64,000 nucleotides of DNA from Pantoea deleyi. GTDB lineage: Bacteria; Pseudomonadota; Gammaproteobacteria; Enterobacterales; Enterobacteriaceae. The position numbers were made by a program, and so were the translations under genes. The notes under the pieces are model-generated. The model made no database searches, was not told where the DNA came from, and saw nothing but the letters and a program-made list of their open reading frames with translations. Numbering within the stretch: the stretch's first letter is position 1; each line of letters begins with the position of its first letter. Positions 42,358 through 54,058 of the stretch are shown here, one piece after another. The DNA is taken from positions 2,604,001 through 2,668,000 of the forward strand of contig NZ_CP071405.1 of assembly GCF_022647325.1 (NCBI RefSeq). Direction: 5' to 3'.

Positions 42358-43098
42358 ATGTCAGTTAACGGTCGTATCCACTCATTTGAATCCTGCGGAA
42401 CCGTCGATGGTCCCGGCATCCGTTTCATCACCTTCTTCCAGGGCTGCCTGATGCGCTGCCTCTACTGCCACAATCGCGATACCTGGGATACCCACGGCGG
42501 CAAAGAGATCAGCGTCGACGCGCTGATGGCCGACGTGCTCTCCTATCGCCACTTTATGAACGCCTCGGGTGGCGGCGTAACGGCATCAGGAGGAGAAGCG
42601 ATTCTTCAGGCTGAATTTGTCCGCGACTGGTTCCGCGCCTGTAAAGCAGAAGGTATTCATACCTGCCTCGACACAAACGGCTTTGTCCGCCGTTACGATC
42701 CGGTCATTGATGAGCTGCTCGACGTGACGGATTTGGTGATGCTCGACCTGAAACAGATGAATGATGATGTTCATCAGATTCTGGTTGGCGTCTCTAATCA
42801 CCGGACGCTGGATTTCGCCCGCTACCTGCAGAAAAAGGGAAAGCGCACCTGGATCCGTTTTGTCGTGGTGCCCGGCTACTCCGATGATGATGACACAGCG
42901 CACCGGCTGGGCGAGTTCACCCGTGACATGGAGAATGTGGAGAAGATTGAGTTGCTCCCCTACCACGAGCTGGGCAAACACAAATGGATCGCGATGGGTG
43001 AAGAGTACAAACTGGAGGGCGTCAAACCGCCAACAAAAGAGACCATGGAGCGGGTGAAAAACATCCTCGCCAGTTACGGCCATGAAGTGATGTATTAA
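42358..43098 (+). CDS. pflA: Pyruvate formate-lyase 1-activating enzyme
   Basis: Radical SAM enzyme that abstracts a hydrogen from the glycine of PflB. 246 residues, equal to E. coli. The 4Fe-4S cysteines lie in the Cx3Cx2C motif of [15 protein letters not shown], followed by [13 protein letters not shown] for SAM binding. A GGAGA ribosome site lies about 10 bases before the start. It sits after the pflB terminator. Confidence 0.98.
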   Translation: MSVNGRIHSFESCGTVDGPGIRFITFFQGCLMRCLYCHNRDTWDTHGGKEISVDALMADVLSYRHFMNASGGGVTASGGEAILQAEFVRDWFRACKAEGIHTCLDTNGFVRRYDPVIDELLDVTDLVMLDLKQMNDDVHQILVGVSNHRTLDFARYLQKKGKRTWIRFVVVPGYSDDDDTAHRLGEFTRDMENVEKIELLPYHELGKHKWIAMGEEYKLEGVKPPTKETMERVKNILASYGHEVMY

Positions 43099-43111
43099 GC
43101 ATCTTAACGAC

Positions 43112-43136
43112 AAAAAGGGAGCCTGAGCTCCCTTTT
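43112..43136. terminator. Bidirectional terminator between pflA and ycaD
   Basis: The 10-base stem AAAAGGGAGC/GCTCCCTTTT with loop CTGA lies 14 bases after the pflA stop. The symmetrical A and T runs also serve ycaD on the minus strand. Confidence 0.88.
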
Positions 43137-43149
43137 CGCGTTTTATTCC

Positions 43150-44301
43150 TCAGGCATGCGCCACCGGTGTGGCATGCTGATCGGCTTTGCGCAGCAACAT
43201 CACCAGATAGATCAGCGACACGGCAGCGATCATCACAAACAGCAGGCGGTCAGAATAGTTCTGCATCAGCACGGAGGTCATGGCCGGGCCAAGCAGGCTG
43301 CCCACGGTATAGCTCATCAGTAACGCCTGGTTCATCGCAACCAGTTCATGATGTGCGACGGTTTCACACGCCCAGGACATCGCCACCGGATAGAGCGTAA
43401 AGCCCGCCAGCCCGAGAACAAACAGCGCCGGAGCCATAGCGGCATTGCTTAGCATCGCCATCGCGCCCAGGATCACGACAAAGACCTGCACACGCAGCAC
43501 CAGCATCCGGCCAAAGCGATCGGCCAGACGCCCCACCGGCCACTGCCCGACAATTCCTGCGCTCACCAGCAGCGCCATCCAGTAACCGACACTGGCATCG
43601 CTCATGCCCTGATGTGAGAGGTAGAGCGGCATCAGGCCATAGAGCGAGCCGAGAACAATGCCAGAGATAATGCAGCCATTGATCCCCAGGCGTGAACTCC
43701 GGCGACGGAGCATCGGCCAGATGCGCGTCGGGGCCGCTTCCGCCGCTTCACCACTGGCGGAAACGCGGGTGAAGACCAGCGGTAACACCGCGCACAGCAC
43801 CAGCGAGGTCACCCAGGGGATCACACTCAACAGCTCGGTAGACAGCCTGCTGACCAGCAGCTGCCCGGCAACGGTGCCCAGGTAATAAACAATCATATAG
43901 GCTGCCAGCAGCCGTCCCCGGTTACGCACGGTGCCGCTGCAGAGCAGTGCGCTCTCGACCACCACCCACATCAGCGCACAGCCTGCACCCGCCATAAAAC
44001 GCAGCGTGCTCCATAGCCAGAACCCCTGCATCATCGCCAGGCACAGGGTTGCCAGAGCAAAAAGTCCGGTCGCCAGGTAGTAGCTGCGATTAAAACCATA
44101 CTGGCTGATCAGCCAGCCCGCCAGCAGCGTGCCGGCAAGATTTCCGGTGTAATAAGCGGAGCTGACGATGCCGACCTGCCAGGTGGTGAGGAGATCATGG
44201 GTCAGCCACAGGGGAACCAGCGTATTGAGCACGGCAATGGCGACGGTCATTAACATCAGGCCGCAAAGCAGCAAAATCACAGGGCGTGACCAGGTGGACA
44301 T
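43150..44301 (-). CDS. ycaD: YcaD, major facilitator superfamily transporter
   Basis: 383 residues (E. coli 382) with about 12 hydrophobic helices and the MFS motif-A-like loop [15 protein letters not shown] between the central helices. E. coli YcaD is an uncharacterised MFS member; the substrate is unknown. It lies between pflA and serS. The dmsABC, ycaM and ycaN genes found in this interval in E. coli are absent. Confidence 0.93.
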   Translation of the reverse strand: MSTWSRPVILLLCGLMLMTVAIAVLNTLVPLWLTHDLLTTWQVGIVSSAYYTGNLAGTLLAGWLISQYGFNRSYYLATGLFALATLCLAMMQGFWLWSTLRFMAGAGCALMWVVVESALLCSGTVRNRGRLLAAYMIVYYLGTVAGQLLVSRLSTELLSVIPWVTSLVLCAVLPLVFTRVSASGEAAEAAPTRIWPMLRRRSSRLGINGCIISGIVLGSLYGLMPLYLSHQGMSDASVGYWMALLVSAGIVGQWPVGRLADRFGRMLVLRVQVFVVILGAMAMLSNAAMAPALFVLGLAGFTLYPVAMSWACETVAHHELVAMNQALLMSYTVGSLLGPAMTSVLMQNYSDRLLFVMIAAVSLIYLVMLLRKADQHATPVAHA

Positions 44302-44619
44302 AGGGGATAAAAACCAGAACAGAAGAAGGAAATTGCGCGCAGTTTGCCATCCGTTAATTTAAAGTCAATGGGCGACATTTGACCGCAGCACATTTTGCTG
44401 CCCGACAATTTAATTTACTAATCTTCAGTGAGTTACAATCGTGATAACTGGCAGGCGGTTAATGGCTATCTCTATGAAAAATGAGATTTTTAGGCGCTTC
44501 GGCGGGTCTGATATCGATAACGTTTATTTGTGATAAATTCTGACCTGCCCGGCCGGATCACCGTGACCCGGCCGCATAAAAAAACCCGGCCGGAGCCGGG
44601 TTTCGCGTGTCGGTATCGC
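44302..44619. other. serS-ycaD intergenic region
   Basis: 318 bases. It contains the serS terminator (listed separately), a GC repeat of the same kind near 44545-44574 (GCCCGGCCGG, ACCCGGCCG), and a small inverted repeat GCAGCA/TGCTGC near 44384-44401. A 23-codon open frame starts at 44462 (MAISMKNEIFRRF) after an AGGCGG string, but it has no recognisable homologue. The ycaD promoter should be at the low-coordinate end. Confidence 0.5.
44578..44600 (-). terminator. Intrinsic terminator of serS
   Basis: The 6-base stem CCCGGC/GCCGGG with loop CGGA is followed on the minus strand by a run of seven T. It lies 20 bases after the serS stop. Confidence 0.9.
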
Positions 44620-45981
<1,362 letters not shown>

Positions 45982-46003
45982 TCACATTACCGTAACGTCT
46001 GTG

Positions 46004-47347
46004 TCAGCGGTAGCGTTTTGTCGGGCTATTTTGATCCTGCTCAGCCAGCCAGCTTAGCTTTTCGCCAATCTTACCCTCCAGTCCGCGCGTGGTCGGGGTG
46101 TAATAGCGTACACCGGCCAACTCCTGGGGAAAATAGACTTCGCCCGCGGCATAGGCGTGCGTTTCGTCATGCGCGTAACGGTACTCTTTACCCAGCCCCA
46201 TCTCTTTCATGAGCTTCGTCGGCGCATTGCGCAGATGTTCCGGCACATCGTAGTCGGGATGGTCGCGGGCATCGCGCATCGCGGCCTTGAAGGCGGTGTA
46301 GACGGCGTTACTTTTCGGCGCGCAGGCCAGATAGACGATCGCCTGGGCAATCGCGCGCTCCCCTTCGGCCGGTCCCACGCGTGTAAAGCAATCCCAGGCG
46401 GCAATCGCCACCTGCATCCCGCGTGGATCGGCATTGCCGACATCTTCCGAAGCGATAGCCAGCAACCGCCGCGCGACGTAGAGCGGGTCGCCGCCTGCGG
46501 TGATGATACGCGCATACCAGTAGAGCGCCGCATCGGGCGCAGAGCCGCGCACCGACTTGTGCAGTGCCGAGATAAGATCGTAGAAACGATCACCCTTGTT
46601 ATCAAAACGCGCAGAACGCTCACCCGACACTTCATTAAGCAGCTGTGGCGTCAGCTGCCGCTGGCCAGACGCATCGGCTTCGGCCATGTCCGCCATCATC
46701 TCCAGCGTGTTCAGCGCCCGACGGGCATCGCCGTTGACCAGTTCAGCGATCATCCGGCGCGTATTGTCTGGCAGCACGATGTCACTGTCGCCATACCCGC
46801 GGGTTTTGTCCTGCATCGCCTGATCCAGCACCTGCTCGATATCCGCCTGCGTCAGGGATTTCAGCAGGTAGACGCGGGCGCGCGACAGCAACGCCGAGTT
46901 GAGTTCAAACGAGGGGTTTTCGGTGGTTGCACCAATAAAGGTGATGGTGCCATCTTCGATGTGCGGTAAAAACGCATCCTGCTGGCTTTTGTTAAAACGA
47001 TGCACCTCGTCCACAAACAGGATGGTGCGCCGCCCGGCATGTTTGTTCTGCCGGGCGCGTTCGATCGCCTCACGGATCTCTTTTACGCCGGAGGTCACCG
47101 CCGAGATGCGCTCCACATCGGCGTTACCGTAATGCGCGATGATCTCGGCCAGCGTGGTCTTGCCGGTCCCGGGCGGTCCCCACAGGATCATTGAGTGCAG
47201 GTGCCCTGCTTCAATCGCACGCGGCAGAGGTTTGCCCGCGCCCAGCAGATGCTGCTGACCAATGTACTGTTTCAATGTTTCTGGCCGCATACGCGCGGCC
47301 AGAGGTTTGAAATTTTCGGTGGAAAAATCCAGGGACAGGTTACTCAC
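46004..47347 (-). CDS. rarA: Replication-associated recombination protein RarA (MgsA)
   Basis: AAA+ ATPase related to clamp loaders, active at stalled replication forks. 447 residues from a GTG start at 47347, read as [20 protein letters not shown] and matching E. coli; GAGG lies 5 bases upstream. The open frame extends upstream into lolA but without homology. Walker [10 protein letters not shown], Walker [11 protein letters not shown] and the sensor segment TENPSFELN are intact. The C-terminus keeps NSPTKRYR. It starts 7 bases after the lolA stop, the same lolA-rarA operon as E. coli. Confidence 0.97.
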   Translation of the reverse strand: MSNLSLDFSTENFKPLAARMRPETLKQYIGQQHLLGAGKPLPRAIEAGHLHSMILWGPPGTGKTTLAEIIAHYGNADVERISAVTSGVKEIREAIERARQNKHAGRRTILFVDEVHRFNKSQQDAFLPHIEDGTITFIGATTENPSFELNSALLSRARVYLLKSLTQADIEQVLDQAMQDKTRGYGDSDIVLPDNTRRMIAELVNGDARRALNTLEMMADMAEADASGQRQLTPQLLNEVSGERSARFDNKGDRFYDLISALHKSVRGSAPDAALYWYARIITAGGDPLYVARRLLAIASEDVGNADPRGMQVAIAAWDCFTRVGPAEGERAIAQAIVYLACAPKSNAVYTAFKAAMRDARDHPDYDVPEHLRNAPTKLMKEMGLGKEYRYAHDETHAYAAGEVYFPQELAGVRYYTPTTRGLEGKIGEKLSWLAEQDQNSPTKRYR

Positions 47348-47354
47348 CGTGGCC

Positions 47355-47966
47355 TCACTGACGTTGGTCGTCCACCGTGACGCCTTTAGGCGGAGTGAAC
47401 GTAAATTTATCCGGGCTGATAGCGCCATTCTGCTGGCTCTTCAGCTGGTAGTCGCTGCGCTGCCCATCCTGTTCAATCGCGCTGAAGCGATTGATGGTGC
47501 CGCCAGGCGTGACCTGGATGGTGAACTGCTTCAGATTGCCGTCGCTGTTTTTCGGCGTCAGCTCGAAGTTGTCACCCTGCTGTTTGATGTTGTACTGCTT
47601 CCAGTCATTTGACTGGTTACGGGCAATCAGCATAAACGGTGTGTTACTGGTCGCATTCTGCAACAGGCTGACGGTCGCCTGCTCAACAAACGGATTGTAG
47701 AACCACAGCGATTTGCCGTCGGAGATGATGATGCTTTCGTCCGGCGCGGTCATATGCCAGTTAAACAGGCTGGGGCGTTTTACCCACAGTTCGCCTTCGC
47801 CATCCTGAACGTTAGCGCCGCTGCTGTCGGTCACTTTTTGCGTGAAGCTGGCATGGAAGCTGCTGACCTTGTTCAGGCGCTGTTGCAGGTCACTGGAAGC
47901 ATCAGCCAGAACGCTGGCTGAAGAAAAGGTGGCCAACAGGCCCAGAGCGATTACGCGTAGTTTCAT
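47355..47966 (-). CDS. lolA: Outer-membrane lipoprotein carrier LolA
   Basis: Periplasmic chaperone that takes lipoproteins from LolCDE to LolB. 203 residues, equal to E. coli, from [20 protein letters not shown] with AAGGA 10 bases upstream (a TTG at 47975 is an alternative). Signal peptide of about 21 residues cleaved at VLA-DASSD. Conserved [18 protein letters not shown] and [10 protein letters not shown] form the incomplete beta-barrel cavity. First gene of lolA-rarA. Confidence 0.97.
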   Translation of the reverse strand: MKLRVIALGLLATFSSASVLADASSDLQQRLNKVSSFHASFTQKVTDSSGANVQDGEGELWVKRPSLFNWHMTAPDESIIISDGKSLWFYNPFVEQATVSLLQNATSNTPFMLIARNQSNDWKQYNIKQQGDNFELTPKNSDGNLKQFTIQVTPGGTINRFSAIEQDGQRSDYQLKSQQNGAISPDKFTFTPPKGVTVDDQRQ

Positions 47967-48085
47967 CTGCTGCAATTCCTTATTTAAACGTTCCCATCGA
48001 TTACTGCATTAAGCCTGGTCGCCGTTCCGCCATCAGAACAGAGGAAAAAACCGAAAGCTGAGTAAGATATGGGGGTTAGCCCCCT

Positions 48086-48118
48086 AAAAACAATGAGCCA
48101 GTGAAAACTGGCTCATTG
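48086..48118 (-). terminator. Intrinsic terminator of ftsK
   Basis: The 12-base stem CAATGAGCCAGT/ACTGGCTCATTG with loop GAAA is followed on the minus strand by TTTTT. A second small hairpin, GGGG/CCCC, is next to it at 48071-48084. Confidence 0.9.
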
Positions 48119-48147
48119 AATCATGTTTCAAAACATATCGCTGACCG

Positions 48148-51100
48148 CTACATATCGTGCGGCGGAGGCGACAGCACCTCACGGTTGCCGTTGTGTCCGG
48201 GTGCAGAGACGATGCCCTGCGCTTCCATCTGCTCAATGATACGCGCCGCGCGGTTGTAACCGATGCGGAACTGACGCTGAACACCTGAAATCGACGCCCG
48301 GCGTTTATCGATGACAAAGCTGACGGCCTGATCAAACAGCGGATCCAGCTCCTCATCACTGTCCATGCCACCGGCGCTTTCGCTCTCTTCGCCTGCGGTA
48401 ATGCTGTCGATATATTGCGGACGACCGCGGGCTTTCCAGTCCTGCACCACCGCATGCACTTCCTGGTCACGGACAAACGCCCCATGAACACGGATCGGCA
48501 GCGAGGAGTTCGGCGGCATATAGAGCATATCACCCATGCCCAGCAGGGATTCCGCCCCGCCCTGATCGAGAATCGTACGGGAGTCAATTTTGCTGGAGAC
48601 AGTAAAGGCGATACGCGTCGGGATGTTCGCTTTAATCAACCCGGTAATCACATCCACCGAAGGACGCTGGGTCGCCAGCACGAGGTGGATACCGGCGGCA
48701 CGGGCTTTCTGCGCCAGACGCGCAATCAGCTCTTCCACCTTTTTACCTACGGCCATGATCAGGTCGGCGAACTCATCGACCATCACCACGATGTAAGGCA
48801 GTTTTTCCAGAACCGGCGGCGTCATATCCATGCTGTCGCCCGGCTTCCAGAACGGATCGGGAATCGGACGCCCCATCGCCTCTGCCTGTTCCACTTTTTC
48901 GTTGTAACCGGCCAGGTTACGCACGCCCAGGGCTGACATCAACTTATAGCGACGCTCCATCTCGCCCACACTCCAGCGCAGCGCATTGGCCGCATCCTTC
49001 ATGTCCGTGACGACTTCGGTCAGCAGATGCGGAATGCCTTCATAAACCGACAGCTCCAGCATTTTCGGGTCGATCATGATGAAGCGCACTTCTTCTGGCG
49101 TTGCCTTGTAGAGCATGCTGATAATCATGGCGTTCACGCCGACAGACTTACCGGAACCGGTGGTACCGGCGACCAGCAGGTGCGGCATTTTTGCCAGATC
49201 GGCGACGACTGGCTGCCCGGCGATATCTTTACCCAGCACCACAGAGAGCGGTGACGGGTTATCGCGGAATTTAGGGCAGTCCAGCACTTCGCGCAGGTAA
49301 ACGGTCTGACGATGTTTGTTCGGCAGTTCCAGACCCACATAGGGTTTACCGGGGATCACCTCTACCACACGCACCGCGACGGTTGAAAGTGAACGCGCCA
49401 GGTCACGCGACAGGTTGGAGATGCGCGCCGCTTTCACGCCGGGTGCCAGATCCAGCTCGAACCGGGTGATGACCGGGCCAGGCGAGATGCCGACGACTTC
49501 CGCCTTCACGCGATAATCGCCCAGCCGCGCCTCGACCAGACGGGCGGTCTGCTCCAGCGAGAACATATCGACCGGCTCTTCCTCGGCCGGAGGCGCAGTC
49601 AGCAGATCCAGCGAAGGCAGTGGTGTAGAGGGTTTCTCCAGTGGCTGTTCATGGCGCATCAGGAACGGATGAATCAGGCTGTCATGCAGTGACGGCTTCG
49701 CGTCTTCAACAGGTTCAGGCGCGGCGGCTGGCGTGCCATACGCCGGTGACGAGTAAGCCGGTGTCGCAGGTGCGCTATACGAAGGCGACGCGGCAGGCGT
49801 GGTATAGGCCGGTTCGATCGGGGCAGCCGGTGCACTGTAAGCCGGTTCAGCTGGCGCACTGTGAGCGGGTTCCGCTGGCGCAAAGCGGGCCGGAGCAGGC
49901 ACCTGAGCCGCAGCCTGAGGTTCTGCAACCTCACTCACCTGCTGCCAGGGTTCATGTGAAACCGCAGGCGCTTCCGGTTCCGGCGTCGCCGCAATGGTAA
50001 ACAGCGGTTCGGTCGGGCCATCATCCACCAGATCTTTCATCGGTGAAAAATCAAACGCAGAGGCGGTATCGATGTTCAGTACCGGCTCTTTCTTCACGTC
50101 AGACTGGTAGCGCTGCTGTTGCTGCTCGGCGAACTGACGCGCCAGCGCATCCTGCTGCTGGGCATCCTGTTCTTCTTCATCCTGCTGCCAGCTGGTGCCG
50201 TAGCGCTGCTGCTGCTCAGACTGGAAGGCCTGACGCAGTTCAGCCTGCTGTTGCGCCTCTTCGGCCTCAGCCACAGACGCCTGACTCTGCGCCGGTGCCG
50301 TTTCACGCTCTTCCGCACGGGCTTTCTCTTCGGCCATGCGCTGAGACGGCAACTTGATACCGTAAGAAGCCAGTTCGCGGCGGGTCGGCAGTTTAACCGG
50401 ATTAGGTCGTGGCAACGCCGGTCCGATGCCCTGTTTAACCTGCGGGTTAAGTGAGGTTTCCGGCGCTAAGTCGAACACAGGCGCGGTACGCGTGGCCGAT
50501 GCCGCAGCGGCTGTCGCCGCCGTTGCGGCCGCGGCAGCAGGCACCGCAGTCGCATCACGCCAGTTGCCCATTCTGGGCTCATCGTCATCATAAGCGCTGA
50601 ATGATGGAGCGGCTGGCGCCTCATCTGGCATTTCGAAACGATAAAGCGGCGGAGAGGCTGCCGGGGCAGACGCAGAGTGCGCTGCCGGAGCATGGTAAGG
50701 TTCAGGTGTTCCCTGCGCGGCCGCCGGCGCAGCGTAAGCATCAGGAGCACGCTGCACAGCTGCCGAGGCAGCGTGAGCATCAGGAGCACGCTGCACAGCT
50801 GCCGGGGCAGCGTGAGCATCTGGAGCACTCTGCACAGCTGCCGGGGCAGCGTGAGACACAGGGGCGCTCTGCGCTGGCGTCGCCACAGGCTGCGATGCCG
50901 GAGTGGCGGCGGCCGGTGTAACCGGCGCTGGCGCGGTATCCACAGCCGCAGGCGCAGGTGTGCCTGCAGCAGCCGGAGCGGCGACGGCAGGTGCGACGCC
51001 AGCCGCTTCGGTGGTCGCTGCGACGGCGGCGCTGGTTGCTGCGGCGGCTTTCGCCAGCAGCGGATCGGGCTGTGACGCCGCGCGCGGCGCAGAGAGCAGG

Positions 51101-51813
51101 ACATCATCGTCCTGATCCGCCCCGCTCATTTCAGGCAGATCGGCATACTCGCGCGTATCGCGCTCGTCCTCCTCTTCCTGCCACGGCTCATCGTGACGAG
51201 AGCGGTTACTGGCAAACGTCAGTACGCCCATCACCACGCCACCAATCCGCTCCGCAATAGTGAGCCATGACCAGCCGGTATAGAGCGTAATCCCCGCCGC
51301 CCAGACGCAGAGCAGCATCAGCGTGCCACCCGCCGGACTGAACCACGGGGCGATCGCGTTACTGACCAGGCTGCCAATCACGCCGCCGGAGGCGAAGTAC
51401 CAGATATCGTCGGCGTTCAGCGCCGCCATACCACAGGTCGTCACCACCAGCGCAAGTACGCCAATTAAGCGCAGCCCGACCGCAAAGTAGTCGAAATAGT
51501 CCTGATTATCGCGCTGCCGGAAAGCAATCCAGCAGAGCCCCAGGATGACGGGCGGAATGGCATACGCCATCACCCCAAAGATGAAGAGTAAGGTGTCGGC
51601 CAGCCAGGCACCGGGGCTGCCGCCGAGATTGTGAATGGGTTCATGCCAGGCCGTCTGCGACCAGCTCGGGTCGGAAGGATTAAAACTGACCAGAGAAACC
51701 ATCAGGTAGATGGCAAACAGCGCCACCAGAATGAGCATCGCTTCCAGCAGACGACGTCCACTGCTCAGCGACTGTAACGAAACGTCTTTATCTTCTGTGT
51801 ATTCCTGGCTCAA
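48148..51813 (-). CDS. ftsK: DNA translocase FtsK
   Basis: Septum-localised hexameric DNA pump that resolves chromosome dimers with XerCD and helps septation. 1221 residues from a TTG start at 51813 (read as [20 protein letters not shown]), with GGAG 7 bases upstream. E. coli FtsK is 1329, so the linker is shorter. The N-terminal domain has four transmembrane helices (residues about 22-200). The linker (about 215-690) is rich in Ala, Pro, Gln and Glu and includes four tandem 13-residue repeats. The motor domain has Walker [13 protein letters not shown] and Walker [13 protein letters not shown]. The C-terminal gamma winged helix, which reads KOPS, is [20 protein letters not shown]. Downstream of lrp with its own terminator. 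Confidence 0.98.
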   Translation of the reverse strand: MSQEYTEDKDVSLQSLSSGRRLLEAMLILVALFAIYLMVSLVSFNPSDPSWSQTAWHEPIHNLGGSPGAWLADTLLFIFGVMAYAIPPVILGLCWIAFRQRDNQDYFDYFAVGLRLIGVLALVVTTCGMAALNADDIWYFASGGVIGSLVSNAIAPWFSPAGGTLMLLCVWAAGITLYTGWSWLTIAERIGGVVMGVLTFASNRSRHDEPWQEEEDERDTREYADLPEMSGADQDDDVLLSAPRAASQPDPLLAKAAAATSAAVAATTEAAGVAPAVAAPAAAGTPAPAAVDTAPAPVTPAAATPASQPVATPAQSAPVSHAAPAAVQSAPDAHAAPAAVQRAPDAHAASAAVQRAPDAYAAPAAAQGTPEPYHAPAAHSASAPAASPPLYRFEMPDEAPAAPSFSAYDDDEPRMGNWRDATAVPAAAAATAATAAAASATRTAPVFDLAPETSLNPQVKQGIGPALPRPNPVKLPTRRELASYGIKLPSQRMAEEKARAEERETAPAQSQASVAEAEEAQQQAELRQAFQSEQQQRYGTSWQQDEEEQDAQQQDALARQFAEQQQQRYQSDVKKEPVLNIDTASAFDFSPMKDLVDDGPTEPLFTIAATPEPEAPAVSHEPWQQVSEVAEPQAAAQVPAPARFAPAEPAHSAPAEPAYSAPAAPIEPAYTTPAASPSYSAPATPAYSSPAYGTPAAAPEPVEDAKPSLHDSLIHPFLMRHEQPLEKPSTPLPSLDLLTAPPAEEEPVDMFSLEQTARLVEARLGDYRVKAEVVGISPGPVITRFELDLAPGVKAARISNLSRDLARSLSTVAVRVVEVIPGKPYVGLELPNKHRQTVYLREVLDCPKFRDNPSPLSVVLGKDIAGQPVVADLAKMPHLLVAGTTGSGKSVGVNAMIISMLYKATPEEVRFIMIDPKMLELSVYEGIPHLLTEVVTDMKDAANALRWSVGEMERRYKLMSALGVRNLAGYNEKVEQAEAMGRPIPDPFWKPGDSMDMTPPVLEKLPYIVVMVDEFADLIMAVGKKVEELIARLAQKARAAGIHLVLATQRPSVDVITGLIKANIPTRIAFTVSSKIDSRTILDQGGAESLLGMGDMLYMPPNSSLPIRVHGAFVRDQEVHAVVQDWKARGRPQYIDSITAGEESESAGGMDSDEELDPLFDQAVSFVIDKRRASISGVQRQFRIGYNRAARIIEQMEAQGIVSAPGHNGNREVLSPPPHDM
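50732..50887 (-). repeat. Four tandem 39-bp repeats in the FtsK linker
   Basis: Copies begin at 50732, 50771, 50810 and 50849, each coding for about [13 protein letters not shown] with small changes (SAPDAH, RAPDAY). The first three are nearly identical at the DNA level, so expansion or contraction by slippage is likely. Confidence 0.85.
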
Positions 51814-51848
51814 GAGGACTCTCCAGGTGCCTGTAAAGTAAGAAGCAA

Positions 51849-51872
51849 CAGCGTCGGGCAAGCCCGACGCTG
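51849..51872 (-). terminator. Hairpin downstream of lrp, likely terminator
   Basis: The long GC stem CAGCGTCGGG/CCCGACGCTG with a tight loop lies about 60 bases after the lrp stop, just before ftsK. The minus-strand run after it is TTGCTTCTT, only moderately T rich. Confidence 0.6.
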
Positions 51873-51931
51873 ATCCTGTATGAATTCACAGGAGTGTACC
51901 GAAATCTCACAGGTTTTGCACCTGCGCCGCA

Positions 51932-52426
51932 TCAGCGGGTTTTGATCACCAGCCGGTTGCTCTGTTTGACCTCTTCCATCACCACATAGGTTCGCGTGTC
52001 GTTTACGCCCGGCAGGCGCAGCAGGGTTTCACCCAGCAGCTTACGGTAGGCAGACATATCAGGAACGCGCGTTTTCAGCAGGTAGTCGAAATCACCAGAA
52101 ACGAGGTGACACTCTTGAGTTTCCTCAAGTTTTTGTACAGCGGCGTTAAATTGTTCAAACACATCCGGTGCGCCACGATTCAGAGTAATCTCAACGAATA
52201 CCAGCAGTGAAGCATCCAGATAGTGCGGGTTCAGCTGCGCGGTATAGCCAAGAATAAATCCCTGACGTTCAAGGCGGCGCACGCGCTCAAGGCATGGCGT
52301 AGGCGATAAGCCTACGCGTTTGGAAAGCTCTACGTTTGAAATGCGACCATCTTTCTGAAGTTCGTTCAGAATGTTCCTGTCAATTCTGTCGAGGTCTTTC
52401 CCGGGGCGTTTCTTATTGTCTACCAT
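51932..52426 (-). CDS. lrp: Leucine-responsive regulatory protein
   Basis: Global regulator of amino-acid metabolism, pili and transport that wraps DNA as octamers or hexadecamers. 164 residues, equal to E. coli and almost identical. The start MVDNKKRPGKDLDRIDRNIL is set by homology, with GAGAGA upstream; the frame extends 13 codons further without homology. The helix-turn-helix is ISNVELSKRVGLSPTPCLER, and the C-terminal RAM/AsnC effector domain includes HLVSGDFDYLLK. Divergent from trxB, with an unusually long leader. Confidence 0.99.
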   Translation of the reverse strand: MVDNKKRPGKDLDRIDRNILNELQKDGRISNVELSKRVGLSPTPCLERVRRLERQGFILGYTAQLNPHYLDASLLVFVEITLNRGAPDVFEQFNAAVQKLEETQECHLVSGDFDYLLKTRVPDMSAYRKLLGETLLRLPGVNDTRTYVVMEEVKQSNRLVIKTR

Positions 52427-52538
52427 TATTATTGTCTCTCTTAATTCCTTCCCTTTACCTGCCACGCCCTGAAAACGCTCATTGTTCGGGGCATTTCTGA
52501 AGTGAGCTAACAGAGCCTGTGTGGTGAGACTTATCGAT

Positions 52539-52572
52539 ATGACGCATGTTGTCTGTCCACATCATGCGTCAT
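52539..52572 (-). repeat. Inverted repeat 1 in the lrp leader
   Basis: Perfect 10-base arms ATGACGCATG (52539-52548) and CATGCGTCAT (52563-52572) with a 14-base loop, about 115-145 bases before the lrp start. Flanking GATAT and ATATC extend the symmetry after a short bulge. Confidence 0.7.
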
Positions 52573-52608
52573 TATCCATATCAGGCTGCTTTTATCCGGC
52601 GTTACGTG

Positions 52609-52635
52609 CAAAACAGGCGACGAAAACCTGTTTTG
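52609..52635 (-). repeat. Inverted repeat 2 in the lrp leader
   Basis: Perfect 9-base arms CAAAACAGG and CCTGTTTTG with a 9-base loop, about 185-210 bases before the lrp start and inside the presumed leader transcript. Confidence 0.65.
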
Positions 52636-52877
52636 TGCCGATAAATGTTATTCACTTCTGATAATGTTTTCGCAAATGCGCAGGCGATTGTCAAAGTAAA
52701 ATCACCAAATTCAGGACAAGATGCCAGACAGACCGCTGGGTATCTGTTTTTAAATGAGTATTTTTCCACTTCTGCACTGGTTTAACCCGAGTTTTGCCCC
52801 CTTTTGGCGCATTGACCAGGCAAAACTGCCGCTCATCGTCTACGCCGTTTGCAGCTATCGTTAACAAAATTGGCTAA

Positions 52878-53915
<1,038 letters not shown>

Positions 53916-53944
53916 GTTGTTAACTCTCTGATCTCAAATGTTCC

Positions 53945-53972
53945 AGGCGACGGTTTTTCAGTCGCCTTTTTT
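53945..53972 (+). terminator. Intrinsic terminator of trxB
   Basis: The 7-base stem AGGCGAC/GTCGCCT with a 9-base loop is followed by TTTTTT, 30 bases after the trxB stop. Confidence 0.9.
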
Positions 53973-54058
53973 ATTGCCCTCATGCTAGATTCTTGCCTCT
54001 GAAGCGCGCAAACCGCGTTTCCAGTTTTCCCCCTCATCGACATTTAGCATGGTCTCGC

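Noticed and set aside
44462..44533. 23-codon open frame MAISMKNEIFRRF in the serS-ycaD gap
   Set aside because: It has a plausible start but no homologue I know; too short to support as a gene.
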